Positions 8,741 through 15,899 of a DNA stretch of 64,000 bases are shown in pieces. The first letter of the stretch is position 1, and every line of letters starts with the position of its first letter. The DNA comes from Streptomyces sp. HmicA12 (GTDB taxonomy: Bacteria > Actinomycetota > Actinomycetes > Streptomycetales > Streptomycetaceae): assembly GCF_000373565.1 (NCBI RefSeq), contig NZ_KB891831.1, forward strand, positions 63,330 through 127,329. The letters run 5' to 3'. Made by a program: the position numbers and the translations under genes. Below the pieces are notes generated by a model that was given only the letters and a program-made list of their open reading frames with translations, made no database searches and was not told the DNA's origin.

Positions 8741-9165
8741 TCGCGACTTCCCGTTCGTACGACGTCCTGCTCGTCGAGGACGACATGGCCGACGCCCTGC
8801 TGATCCAGGACGCTCTCGCCGAGCGCGGCGCCCGCAACCTCACCCAGGTCGCGGACGGCCTGGAGGCACTGGAGTACCTGCGCGACCCGGAGATGGCGCA
8901 CCCCGACCTCATCGTGCTCGATCTCAACATGCCGCGGATGAACGGGCGGGAGCTGCTGCGCATCCTCAAGGACGACGCCGCTCTGCGGGCCATTCCCGTG
9001 GTCGTGCTGACCACGTCGGCCGCCCCCGACGACGTCACCGACGCCTACCACCAGCACGCCAACGCCTACGTGACCAAGCCGGTCAACCTGGACGACTTCG
9101 AGGCGGCGGTCCGCAGCATCGACGCCTTCTACCTCGAGACGGCGGCCAAGCTCCCCCGCACCTGA
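8737..9165 (+). CDS. Single-domain response regulator (Rcp-like receiver)
   Basis: The 142-residue protein is a receiver domain alone: acidic pocket E14-D15-D16, phosphoacceptor D62 in LDLNMPRMNG, Thr in VVLTTSA and the conserved Lys in YVTKPVN. The ILKDDAALRAIPVVVLT stretch and overall form resemble Rcp1-type receivers that pair with phytochrome-like kinases. There is no output domain, so it would act by protein contact or as a phosphate sink. The ATG at 8737 overlaps the stop of the HTH-like gene by 4 nt and has a CCCGGAG ribosome-binding site. The nearby SHDLQEPL kinase on the other strand is the likely phosphodonor (inference). Confidence 0.93.
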   Translation: MIATSRSYDVLLVEDDMADALLIQDALAERGARNLTQVADGLEALEYLRDPEMAHPDLIVLDLNMPRMNGRELLRILKDDAALRAIPVVVLTTSAAPDDVTDAYHQHANAYVTKPVNLDDFEAAVRSIDAFYLETAAKLPRT

Positions 9166-9188
9166 GGCTCTCTCCCACCTCCGTGATC

Positions 9189-9227
9189 TTGACAGGACCT
9201 TGACAGGATCACAGCCACTTGTATGGT
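9189..9227 (+). promoter_or_regulatory. Promoter of the LPMO gene with duplicated -35 element
   Basis: The sequence TTGACAGGA occurs twice in direct repeat, giving perfect TTGACA -35 hexamers at 9189-9194 and 9200-9205. The second is followed after 16 nt by TATGGT (9222-9227), a plausible -10. The LPMO start codon is 165 nt downstream, leaving a long 5' leader. Confidence 0.55.
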
Positions 9228-9237
9228 CTAGGCCAAG
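9222..9237 (+). promoter_or_regulatory. DasR-type operator (dre-like box)
   Basis: TATGGTCTAGGCCAAG matches the palindromic core TGGTCTAGACCA known for the GlcNAc-responsive GntR repressor DasR in streptomycetes, with one mismatch in the core. It overlaps the predicted -10, as expected for repression, and precedes a chitin-active enzyme, the typical DasR target class. Confidence 0.65.
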
Positions 9238-9392
9238 CGTCAACGGCCGTTCCGCTTAGGGGAATCGACCCTGCCTCGCAGGGCCGTTTCCTCATGTCCC
9301 TTCGCGCCTCTTGGCCCCACCCTCGAGAGGCCGTCCTGGGCGTGCGCCCCCACATGCGTGCGCTCCGGAAGACCTGAAGTGAAGGAGTAGGC

Positions 9393-9911
9393 ATGAACGC
9401 CCGTAAGAAGACGGCTGCCCTCATAGGCGCCGCGCTCGCCCCGGTCCTGGCCATCAGCCTTCCCGCCGGTTCGGCGAGCGCCCACGGTTACATCTCCTCA
9501 CCGCCCAGCCGGCAGGCACAGTGCGCGGCGGGCACGGTGTCCTGTGGCGACATCACGTACGAGCCGCAGAGCGTGGAGGGGCCTAGGGGCCTGACCAGCT
9601 GCAGCGGCGGCAACAGCAGGTTCGCCGAACTCGACGACGACTCCAAGGGCTGGGTCGCCACGCCGGTGCAGAGCACCACGACGTTCGAGTGGAAGCTCAC
9701 CGCGCAGCACGCGACGAGCACCTGGCAGTACTTCGTCGGCGGACAGAAGATCGCCGAGTTCGATGACAACGGTGCCAAGCCGGGCGCCACCGTCAGCCAC
9801 CAGGTCGACTTCGGCTCCCTGACCGGGAAGCAGAAGGTACTGGCCGTCTGGAACATCGCCGACACCACCAACGCGTTCTACGCGTGCATCGACGTGAACG
9901 TCGGCGGCTGA
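9393..9911 (+). CDS. Secreted AA10 lytic polysaccharide monooxygenase (chitin-binding protein)
   Basis: The 172-residue preprotein has a classical signal peptide (residues 1-30, ending SASA) so that cleavage exposes H31 of HGYISSPPSR. The N-terminal histidine and H106 (AQHATSTWQYF) form the copper histidine brace of AA10 enzymes. Conserved cysteines and the terminal NAFYACIDVNV strand complete a single AA10 domain with no appended carbohydrate-binding module. AA10 LPMOs oxidatively cleave crystalline chitin or cellulose. Chitin is favoured here by the DasR-type box upstream and the GH19 chitinase 161 nt downstream. A GAAGGAG ribosome-binding site precedes the ATG. Confidence 0.93.
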   Translation: MNARKKTAALIGAALAPVLAISLPAGSASAHGYISSPPSRQAQCAAGTVSCGDITYEPQSVEGPRGLTSCSGGNSRFAELDDDSKGWVATPVQSTTTFEWKLTAQHATSTWQYFVGGQKIAEFDDNGAKPGATVSHQVDFGSLTGKQKVLAVWNIADTTNAFYACIDVNVGG

Positions 9912-10072
9912 CACCTCTCCCCCACCACCGTGGTGCCGCGGGCCCTTCCCCCACGGCGCGCCACAGCGGCTCGTCACGGCCCGCGGCCCCACGGTCCACC
10001 GCCCGCCCCCGCGCCACGGACGGACGGCAGCACGACACACCCCCCACACACCTCGCCCCGAGGAGCGCACCC

Positions 10073-10798
10073 ATGCGCCACCGTGTCCTTGCCCTGTTGA
10101 CCGCCGCGGGATCCGCCGCGACGCTCACCGCACTGACCCTCACCGCTCCGGCGTTCGCGGAGAAACCGGCCCCGCAGGCGGAGTTCGTCGTCAGCCAGGC
10201 CCAGTTCGACCAGATGTTCCCGGGCCGCAACCCCTTCTACACGTACGCGGGACTGACCGCCGCCCTCGACGCCTACCCGGGCTTCAGCGGGACCGGCAGC
10301 GACACCGTGCGCAAGCAGGAGGCCGCCGCCTTCCTCGCCAACGTCAGCCACGAGACCGGCGGCCTGGTCTACGTCGTCGAGCAGAACACCGCCAACTACC
10401 CGCACTACTGCGACACGTCACAGCCCTACGGCTGCCCGGCCGGCACCGACAAGTACTACGGCCGCGGGCCGATCCAGCTCAGCTGGAACTTCAACTACAA
10501 GGCGGCGGGCGACGCCCTGGGCATCGACCTGCTCAACAACCCCGACCTCGTGCAGAACGATGCGGCCGTGGCCTGGAAGACGGGCCTTTGGTACTGGAAC
10601 ACGCAGACCGGTCCCGGCACCATGACCCCGCACAACGCCATGGTGAACGGCGCGGGCTTCGGCCAGACCATCCGCAGCATCAACGGCACCCTGGAGTGCG
10701 ACGGCGCCAACCCCGCCCAGGTCCAGAGCCGCATCGACAACTACGAGAAGTTCACCCAGATCCTGGGCGTCGAACCGGGCGGCAACCTCAGCTGCTGA
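10073..10798 (+). CDS. Secreted GH19 chitinase, single catalytic domain
   Basis: The 241-residue protein has a signal peptide (about residues 1-29, AFA) followed directly by a GH19 domain. SQAQFDQMFPGRNPFYTYAGL opens the domain, and E94 in SHETGG and E103 in VVEQNTANY are the catalytic acid and base. The motif KYYGRGPIQLSWNFNY is diagnostic of GH19. Bacterial GH19 enzymes of this size are endochitinases with inverting mechanism, and the absence of a binding domain resembles the short ChiG type. The AGGAG ribosome-binding site lies 7 nt before the ATG. It follows the LPMO in the same direction, and the pair would cooperate on chitin. Confidence 0.94.
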   Translation: MRHRVLALLTAAGSAATLTALTLTAPAFAEKPAPQAEFVVSQAQFDQMFPGRNPFYTYAGLTAALDAYPGFSGTGSDTVRKQEAAAFLANVSHETGGLVYVVEQNTANYPHYCDTSQPYGCPAGTDKYYGRGPIQLSWNFNYKAAGDALGIDLLNNPDLVQNDAAVAWKTGLWYWNTQTGPGTMTPHNAMVNGAGFGQTIRSINGTLECDGANPAQVQSRIDNYEKFTQILGVEPGGNLSC

Positions 10799-10885
10799 CC
10801 TCGGGACCGGCGCAGGTCACAGTGTGAAGGGAAGGTGACGGGGCAGTGGATGTCGTGGCCCTGCCCCCGACCCCCCGGAGCACCT

Positions 10886-12094
10886 GTGACCACGAGCATC
10901 ACGGCCCCCACCGGCCCCGCAGTCGCCGACGACGGCCCCCAGGACCCTCGTCAGCGACTGCGCCGGCGTCTGGAGCGCCTGATAGGCATCGCCGCCACCG
11001 AAGGCAACACGCTCACGCCGCTGCGCAACGGTGACGAGATCTTCCCCGCCATGCTGGACGCCATCCACGGCGCCCGGCACACCATCGACCTGATGACGTT
11101 CGTGTACTGGCGGGGCGAGATCGCCCGTGACTTCGCGCACGCCCTCGCCGCACGCGCCCGCGACGGTGTCCGCGTCCGGCTGCTTCTCGACGGCTTCGGG
11201 AGCCGCACCATCGAGGAGGACCTGCTCGCCCTGATGGACGAGGCCGGGGTGCAGGTCTCCTGGTTCCGCAAGCCGCTGCTGCTCTCGCCGTTCAAGCAGA
11301 ACCACCGCTGCCACCGCAAGGTCCTGGTCGTCGACGAGACGACGGCCTTCACCGGCGGCGTCGGCATCGCCGAGGAGTGGTGCGGCGACGCCCGCGACCC
11401 GGGCGAGTGGCGCGACACGCACGTACAGGTCCGCGGGCCCGCCGTCGACGGCATCTGCGCGGCCTTCGCCCAGAACTGGGCCGAGTGCCACGACGAACTC
11501 TTCGACGACCACGACCGCTTCGTCGACCACGAGGCGAGCGGCGGCGCCGTCGTCCAGGTCGTGCGCGGCTCCGCCAGCATCGGCTGGCAGGACATGCAGA
11601 CCCTGCTGCGCGTGGTCATCCAGTCCGCGCAGACCCGGCTGCGCCTGGCCACCGCCTACTTCTCGCCCGATCTCTACTTCGTCGACCTGCTCTGCGAGGC
11701 GGCCCGGCGGGGCGTGGAGGTCGAACTGCTCGTACCGGGGCCGCACACGGACAAGCAGGTGAGCCGGATCGCCGGCCGTCACCACTACGAGCGTCTCCTG
11801 GCGTGCGGGGTCGTCGTGCGCGAGTACCAGCGCACGATGCTGCACTGCAAGGTCGTCACGGTCGACGGGATCGCGTCGCTCGTCGGCTCCACGAACCTCA
11901 ACCGCCGCTCCCTGGACCACGACGAGGAAGTCATGCTCGCGGTCCTGGACGACGATTTCGCCGCGGCGCTCGACGCCGACTACGACCGCGACATCACGCA
12001 CAGCGTGCGCGTACGCCCCGAGCGCTGGGCCGACCGGCCGATCGCCTTCCGCGCCGCCGAAAAAGCGACCCGCACCATCCAGCACTTTCTCTGA
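10886..12094 (+). CDS. Phospholipase D / cardiolipin synthase-like protein
   Basis: The 402-residue protein contains two HKD active-site motifs: H143-K145-D150 in HRKVLVVDETTAFTGG and H320-K322-D327 in HCKVVTVDGIASLVGSTN. These define PLD-superfamily cardiolipin synthases, which join two phosphatidylglycerol molecules or transfer a phosphatidyl group. No N-terminal membrane helices are visible, unlike classical bacterial Cls, so it resembles the ClsB/ClsC type. The GTG at 10886 is preferred to upstream starts because GGAG lies 5 nt before it. It ends about 20 nt before a strong bidirectional terminator. Confidence 0.88.
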   Translation: MTTSITAPTGPAVADDGPQDPRQRLRRRLERLIGIAATEGNTLTPLRNGDEIFPAMLDAIHGARHTIDLMTFVYWRGEIARDFAHALAARARDGVRVRLLLDGFGSRTIEEDLLALMDEAGVQVSWFRKPLLLSPFKQNHRCHRKVLVVDETTAFTGGVGIAEEWCGDARDPGEWRDTHVQVRGPAVDGICAAFAQNWAECHDELFDDHDRFVDHEASGGAVVQVVRGSASIGWQDMQTLLRVVIQSAQTRLRLATAYFSPDLYFVDLLCEAARRGVEVELLVPGPHTDKQVSRIAGRHHYERLLACGVVVREYQRTMLHCKVVTVDGIASLVGSTNLNRRSLDHDEEVMLAVLDDDFAAALDADYDRDITHSVRVRPERWADRPIAFRAAEKATRTIQHFL

Positions 12095-12116
12095 TCCGCC
12101 GCGCACGTACGGAAAG

Positions 12117-12159
12117 CACTGTGGAGGCGCTCCCCCGTTCGGGGAGCGCCTCCACAGTG
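12117..12159. terminator. Bidirectional terminator with 19-bp perfect stem
   Basis: CACTGTGGAGGCGCTCCCC and its exact complement flank a five-base loop CGTTC. It lies between the convergent phospholipase D and DUF1206 genes and would terminate both. Confidence 0.85.
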
Positions 12160-12179
12160 TTGGGGGGCCTGGTGGCCGG

Positions 12180-13022
12180 TCAGACCTTGCGCCAGCGGGC
12201 GTTCGCCCACGAGAAGACCCCGAAGGCGGCGAGGCCGACGGCGACCAGCACGAGCAGCCAGGGTCCGGCCGGGGTCTCGGTGAAGGAGCGCAGGGTGTCG
12301 TCCATGCCCTTGGCACGGCCGGGCTCGTGCTGCAGCGCGGCGGTGACGGCGAACCCGCCCGCGACGGCGAAGACGATGCCGCGGGCCGTCCCGCCGAACA
12401 CCCCGAAGACGTCGACGGCCTTGCGGGCCCGGGCGGAGAGTTCGGAGAGCTTCAGGTGCTTGTGGTACTTGCGCATGACGGCCCGCGCCGCGATCCACAG
12501 ACCCGCCGCCGCCACGCCGATTCCGGCGGCGGCCACGATCCACTGGCCGTACGGCCAGTCGAGCGCCATCGCCGTGATGTCCTTGGAGCTCTCGTCGGAA
12601 CTGCTGCCTCCGCTGGACTTGTCCCCCGCGGCGAAGGACAGCACGGAGTAGGAGACGAACCCGTAGAAGACGCAGCGCCCCGCGGCCATCACGCGCTTGC
12701 TCGCCTTCTTCCCGTCGGGCCCCGCCTGCCCGAAGGCCGCCTCGGACAGCCGCCACAGTGACATCCCGGCCAGGGCGACGCCGAGCAGCCACAGCAGGAC
12801 CATGCCGAAGGGCTTCTCGGCTATCTCCGCGACGGCGCCGCCGCGGTCCGCCTGCTTGCCGCCTCCGTCGGCGAAGGCGATGCGCACCGCGAGGAATCCG
12901 ATCAGTACGTAGATGACTCCGCGGGCGACGAAGCCCGCGCGGGCCGCCGCCGCGACCGCCGGGCTGTTCGCCGCACGCCGAGCTTGTCCGAAACCTTGTG
13001 TCGTCGCCGATCCAGTAGCCAT
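12180..13022 (-). CDS. DUF1206 family membrane protein
   Basis: The 280-residue protein has three repeated units, each with a pair of membrane helices and a GxxARGxxY/F-type motif (ARAGFVARGVIYVLIG near residue 27, AAGRCVFYGFVSYSVL near 112, FGGTARGIVFAVAGG near 207). This arrangement is typical of DUF1206 proteins, whose function is unknown. About six membrane helices are predicted. The gene starts 27 nt after the stop of the RsbW-like kinase on the same strand, suggesting an operon with the anti-sigma/STAS genes and a stress-related role, which is inference. Confidence 0.88.
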   Translation of the reverse strand: MATGSATTQGFGQARRAANSPAVAAAARAGFVARGVIYVLIGFLAVRIAFADGGGKQADRGGAVAEIAEKPFGMVLLWLLGVALAGMSLWRLSEAAFGQAGPDGKKASKRVMAAGRCVFYGFVSYSVLSFAAGDKSSGGSSSDESSKDITAMALDWPYGQWIVAAAGIGVAAAGLWIAARAVMRKYHKHLKLSELSARARKAVDVFGVFGGTARGIVFAVAGGFAVTAALQHEPGRAKGMDDTLRSFTETPAGPWLLVLVAVGLAAFGVFSWANARWRKV

Positions 13023-13049
13023 GCATGCCGATTGCCCCCGGATCCACGC

Positions 13050-13469
13050 TCAACGCCTGGAAGCGGTATCTCCGTTCGGCCGGTCGATCCTCAGGACGGC
13101 CGTGACGGTCTTGCCGTCGTCGTGCCGGTCGACGCTCACCCGGCGGGCCAGATGCTGGATCATCAGCCAGCCGAAGCCGCCGGGCCGCGTGGGGTCGTGG
13201 GGCTGGTCGCACGGGAGTCGCGTGCTGCGGTCGCGGACACTGATCACCAGATCGCGGCCGTGGACACAGGCGCTGAAGCGGGTCATGCCGTCGCCGTGCC
13301 GGATCGCGTTGGCGACCAGCTCGTCGGCGACCAGCAGCGCGTCCTCGTAGAGCCCGCGTGCCAGGCGCCACGGAAGGGCCGCGCACAGCGGCCGGACGGC
13401 GGCGCTGGTCTCGGCCCGCGCCTGCGAACAGGTCGTGCGCTCCGCATCGGGTATTTCGGGAGCGCTCAT
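13050..13469 (-). CDS. RsbW-like anti-sigma factor serine kinase (ATP-binding protein)
   Basis: The 139-residue protein is a GHKL ATPase domain of the HATPase_c_2 type. The N box ELVANAIRHGDG, the VRDRSTRLP segment and the G-box region PGGFGWLMIQHLA are visible, the last in the usual position but modified. Such proteins bind and inhibit sigma factors and phosphorylate STAS antagonists. Streptomyces carry dozens, many used outside sigma control. The start MSAPEIPDAER excludes an Arg-rich extension. It is preceded by a STAS gene (103 nt) and followed closely by DUF1206, so antagonist and kinase are probably a cognate pair. Confidence 0.88.
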   Translation of the reverse strand: MSAPEIPDAERTTCSQARAETSAAVRPLCAALPWRLARGLYEDALLVADELVANAIRHGDGMTRFSACVHGRDLVISVRDRSTRLPCDQPHDPTRPGGFGWLMIQHLARRVSVDRHDDGKTVTAVLRIDRPNGDTASRR

Positions 13470-13572
13470 GTCGAGTCTCCTCCTGGGGTCGACGGGCACC
13501 GATTCGTGCGCCCTGTGCCCTCTCACTTTCCCGGGCTCCGGGGCGGCACACGCCGGACAGGCCGGCGCCCGC

Positions 13573-13932
13573 TCAGGAGACAGCGCTGCGCGCCGTGTCC
13601 TCGGCGGGTGCGCCCAGGAGGTGGTCCCGGGTACCGGTGATCTCCAGCACCCGGTCGAGCGCGGCCGGACGGTGCTCGATGCGCAGCCGAACGGCGTCCT
13701 CCACGAGCCGCCTGCGCAGCATCAGCAGGGTCGCCAGGCCGAGCGAGTCGACGTGTCCGAGCTCGGTGCAGTCCAGGAGGACGGTGTGGGCCTGCGGGTG
13801 CTCGGCCAGGGCGTTGGCCAGGGCCCGGGTGAAGTGGTCGCCGGTGTCGAAGTCCAGCGCTCCTTCCACCCGCGCTGTCAGCAGGCCGTTGCTGCAGCTC
13901 GTGATCACACAGAGATCGGCGTTGTGAGTCAT
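13573..13932 (-). CDS. STAS-domain anti-sigma factor antagonist
   Basis: The 119-residue protein is a single STAS domain. The key motif DCTELGHVDSLGLATLL places the phosphorylatable serine in DSLGL. Family members bind RsbW-like kinases and release sigma factors when dephosphorylated by SpoIIE-type phosphatases. It is the first gene of a probable three-gene unit (STAS, RsbW-like kinase, DUF1206). The SpoIIE-type phosphatases within 13 kb are possible activators, but nothing in the sequence assigns a specific one. Confidence 0.9.
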   Translation of the reverse strand: MTHNADLCVITSCSNGLLTARVEGALDFDTGDHFTRALANALAEHPQAHTVLLDCTELGHVDSLGLATLLMLRRRLVEDAVRLRIEHRPAALDRVLEITGTRDHLLGAPAEDTARSAVS

Positions 13933-14104
13933 GCGGTGAACCTGTTCCGGGTGTGTCCGTCGACTGCTGTCGGATGCAGCCGTCCTACCGGTCCGTGGGA
14001 CGGCACCGGCCTGACGCTACGCCTTTCCACCACGGAGCGTTCCGCACCGCGCGCGGCCGCAGAACATGCGTCCCGGGGTCCCCTCGAACGGGTCCGGCCC
14101 GCAA

Positions 14105-14148
14105 CGGCGGAGGCGGGGCGGCACCTGGGTGCCGCCCCGCCTCCGCCG
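14105..14148 (-). terminator. Terminator with 21-bp perfect stem downstream of the bL37-like gene
   Basis: An uninterrupted 21-bp inverted repeat (CGGCGGAGGCGGGGCGGCACC with its complement) surrounds two bases only. It starts 11 nt beyond the stop codon of the bL37-like gene. Confidence 0.75.
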
Positions 14149-14159
14149 TACCGCCGCCG

Positions 14160-14237
14160 CTAGGACTGCGGACGGCTGCCGTGGTTCGCGCCGTTCTTGC
14201 GGCGGGCCTTCTTCTTACGACGTCGCTTCGACGACAT
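14160..14237 (-). CDS. bL37-like mini ribosomal protein (25 residues)
   Basis: The peptide is MSSKRRRKKKARRKNGANH followed by GSRPQS: extremely basic, then the motif ANHGxRPxx. This closely resembles actinobacterial bL37, a roughly 24-residue 50S protein with an xKRGRKKR...ANHGKRPN pattern (remembered, not searched). A GGGAGG ribosome-binding site lies 6 nt before the ATG and a strong terminator follows, so it is a complete gene despite its size. The change of KRP to SRP and the extra arginines suggest a divergent copy, perhaps a paralogue. Confidence 0.75.
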   Translation of the reverse strand: MSSKRRRKKKARRKNGANHGSRPQS

Positions 14238-14405
14238 GCGTGCCTCCCAGGGGGTTGGTGCGGTCGTTCTCCCTGGGTGTCCCAGGCGAGCTCCCGATCC
14301 CCTGCCCCGAAAGACCGGGACGCATGGCGTGGCCTGCGCCACACCGGGGTACCGGGTGCGGCAGGCCCGGAGAGCCCGCGGCCGCCGACCATGAAAGAGG
14401 TGCGC

Positions 14406-14843
14406 ATGTCCGCGTCCCTGCTCGAGTCCGTCGACCTCCAGGCTCCGGTGGCCGTCGCCTGGCGGTTGTGGAGCGACGTGTCGCGCTGGCCCGCGTTCCT
14501 GAGCCATGTGCGGCTGGTCGAGCCCCTGGACGAGCGCCGTTTCGCCTGGCAGCTCGAACTGCCGGGTGCGGACAAGAACTTCGTCGCCGAGCTCACCGAG
14601 GTGATCCCGGAGGACCGGATCGCCTGGCACACGACCGAAGGCGTCGACCACGCCGGTGTCGTCACCTTCCACCGGCTCAGTGACACGTCGAGCCGGGTGA
14701 CGCTCCAGATCGAGTACGACCCGAAGGGCTTCGTCGAGCGTCTCGGCGCGCTGACCAATCTCGACTCGACCCTCGCCAACTACGACCTCGGCGAGTTCCA
14801 GAAGCTCGCCGAGGCGACGGCCCGCGAGGAGTCCACCGGCTGA
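14406..14843 (+). CDS. SRPBCC family protein (polyketide cyclase/dehydrase-like)
   Basis: The 145-residue protein matches the START/Bet v1-like SRPBCC fold. It begins with an ESVDLQAPVAVAWRLWSDVSRWPAFLSHV segment typical of polyketide_cyc2 proteins and has EVIPEDRIAWHT followed by GVVTFHRLSDTSSRVTLQIEY strands. Such domains bind hydrophobic ligands; no specific substrate can be named. The ATG at 14406 is chosen over the one at 14391 because AAAGAGG lies 5 nt upstream of it. It stands alone, divergent from the bL37-like gene and convergent with PPK2. Confidence 0.88.
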   Translation: MSASLLESVDLQAPVAVAWRLWSDVSRWPAFLSHVRLVEPLDERRFAWQLELPGADKNFVAELTEVIPEDRIAWHTTEGVDHAGVVTFHRLSDTSSRVTLQIEYDPKGFVERLGALTNLDSTLANYDLGEFQKLAEATAREESTG

Positions 14844-14861
14844 GCCCGGACACGGCCGGGC

Positions 14862-15809
14862 CTAAGGATGCTGACCCGGCCCCCGGGCGTGGTCGGCGAG
14901 GCGGCTGGGTGACAGGTCCGTGGGGTCCTCACCGGGTTCGAGGAGGGTGTCGGCGGGGCCGATCACCAGCGGATCCGACGCGCCCACCGCCGCCTCGTCC
15001 CTGGCCCCGTAGTCGACGCGCAGCAGAAGGTGGCGCATCGCTTCGAGGCGGCCACGGCGCTTGTCGTTGGTCTTGACCACCGTCCACGGCGCGTGTTCCG
15101 TGTCCGTGGCCCGGAACATGGCGACCTTGGCCCGGGTGTAGGCGTCCCAGAGGTCCAGCGAGGCGAGGTCCGTGGGTGACAGTTTCCACTGCCGCACCGG
15201 GTCCACCTGCCGGATGGCGAACCGGGTGCGCTGCTCCCCGCGCGAGACGGAGAACCAGAACTTCACGAGGACGATGCCGTCGTCGGTGAGCATCTCCTCG
15301 AAAAGGGGCGCCTGCTCCAGGAAGTGGCGGTGCTGCTCGGGGGTGCAGTACCCCATCACCGGCTCCACCCCGGCGCGGTTGTACCAGGACCGGTCGAAGA
15401 AGACGATCTCGCCGGCGCTCGGCAGCTGGGTGACGTAGCGCTGGAAGTACCACTGCCCGGCCTCCCGCTCGGTCGGCGTGTCCAGGGCGACGACGCGGGC
15501 ACCGCGCGGATTCAGCCGCTCCGTGAACCGCTTGATGGTGCCGCCCTTGCCCGCCGCGTCGCGGCCCTCGCACAGCACGACGACGCGCAGGCCCTGCTCG
15601 CGCACGGTCTTCTGCAGCTTGAGCAGTTCGATCTGGAGCACGCGCTTGTGGCGCTCGTACTCCGTGCGCTTCAGCTTCGTGGTGTACGGGTAGTTCTCGC
15701 GCCACGTGCGCAGCGGCTGCCCCTTCTCGTCCAGCAGGACAGGCCGTTCCGGACGGGAGGCGTCCACCCGCAGTCCTTCGAGCAGTTCGTCGTCGCCGTG
15801 CTCGGGCAC
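14862..15809 (-). CDS. ppk2: Polyphosphate kinase 2
   Basis: The 315-residue protein is a one-domain class I PPK2, using polyphosphate to phosphorylate nucleoside diphosphates or the reverse. Walker A is in CEGRDAAGKGGTIKRF, Walker B in VFFDRSWYNRAGVE, and the lid and FWFSVSRGEQRTRF segments are conserved. The GTG at 15809 (VPEHGDDELLEGL) is preferred because GAGGAG lies 6 nt upstream. A GTG at 15851 would add 14 residues without a clear ribosome-binding site. It is cytosolic and monocistronic. Location near stress regulators fits its role in energy and phosphate homeostasis, but no regulatory site is visible. Confidence 0.92.
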   Translation of the reverse strand: MPEHGDDELLEGLRVDASRPERPVLLDEKGQPLRTWRENYPYTTKLKRTEYERHKRVLQIELLKLQKTVREQGLRVVVLCEGRDAAGKGGTIKRFTERLNPRGARVVALDTPTEREAGQWYFQRYVTQLPSAGEIVFFDRSWYNRAGVEPVMGYCTPEQHRHFLEQAPLFEEMLTDDGIVLVKFWFSVSRGEQRTRFAIRQVDPVRQWKLSPTDLASLDLWDAYTRAKVAMFRATDTEHAPWTVVKTNDKRRGRLEAMRHLLLRVDYGARDEAAVGASDPLVIGPADTLLEPGEDPTDLSPSRLADHARGPGQHP

Positions 15810-15899
15810 CAAGGTCTCCTCGGTCTGGTCACAGGGCTTCGAGTCAAACACAGCCCCGCCACCGCCGCCGGGGAGACCTTCCTTCGCCCGTGCCGACGG

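Noticed and set aside
9936..9986. CCGCGGGCC / GGCCCGCGG repeat after the LPMO gene as terminator
   Set aside because: The loop would be 33 nt; stability is doubtful and the GH19 gene could be co-transcribed.
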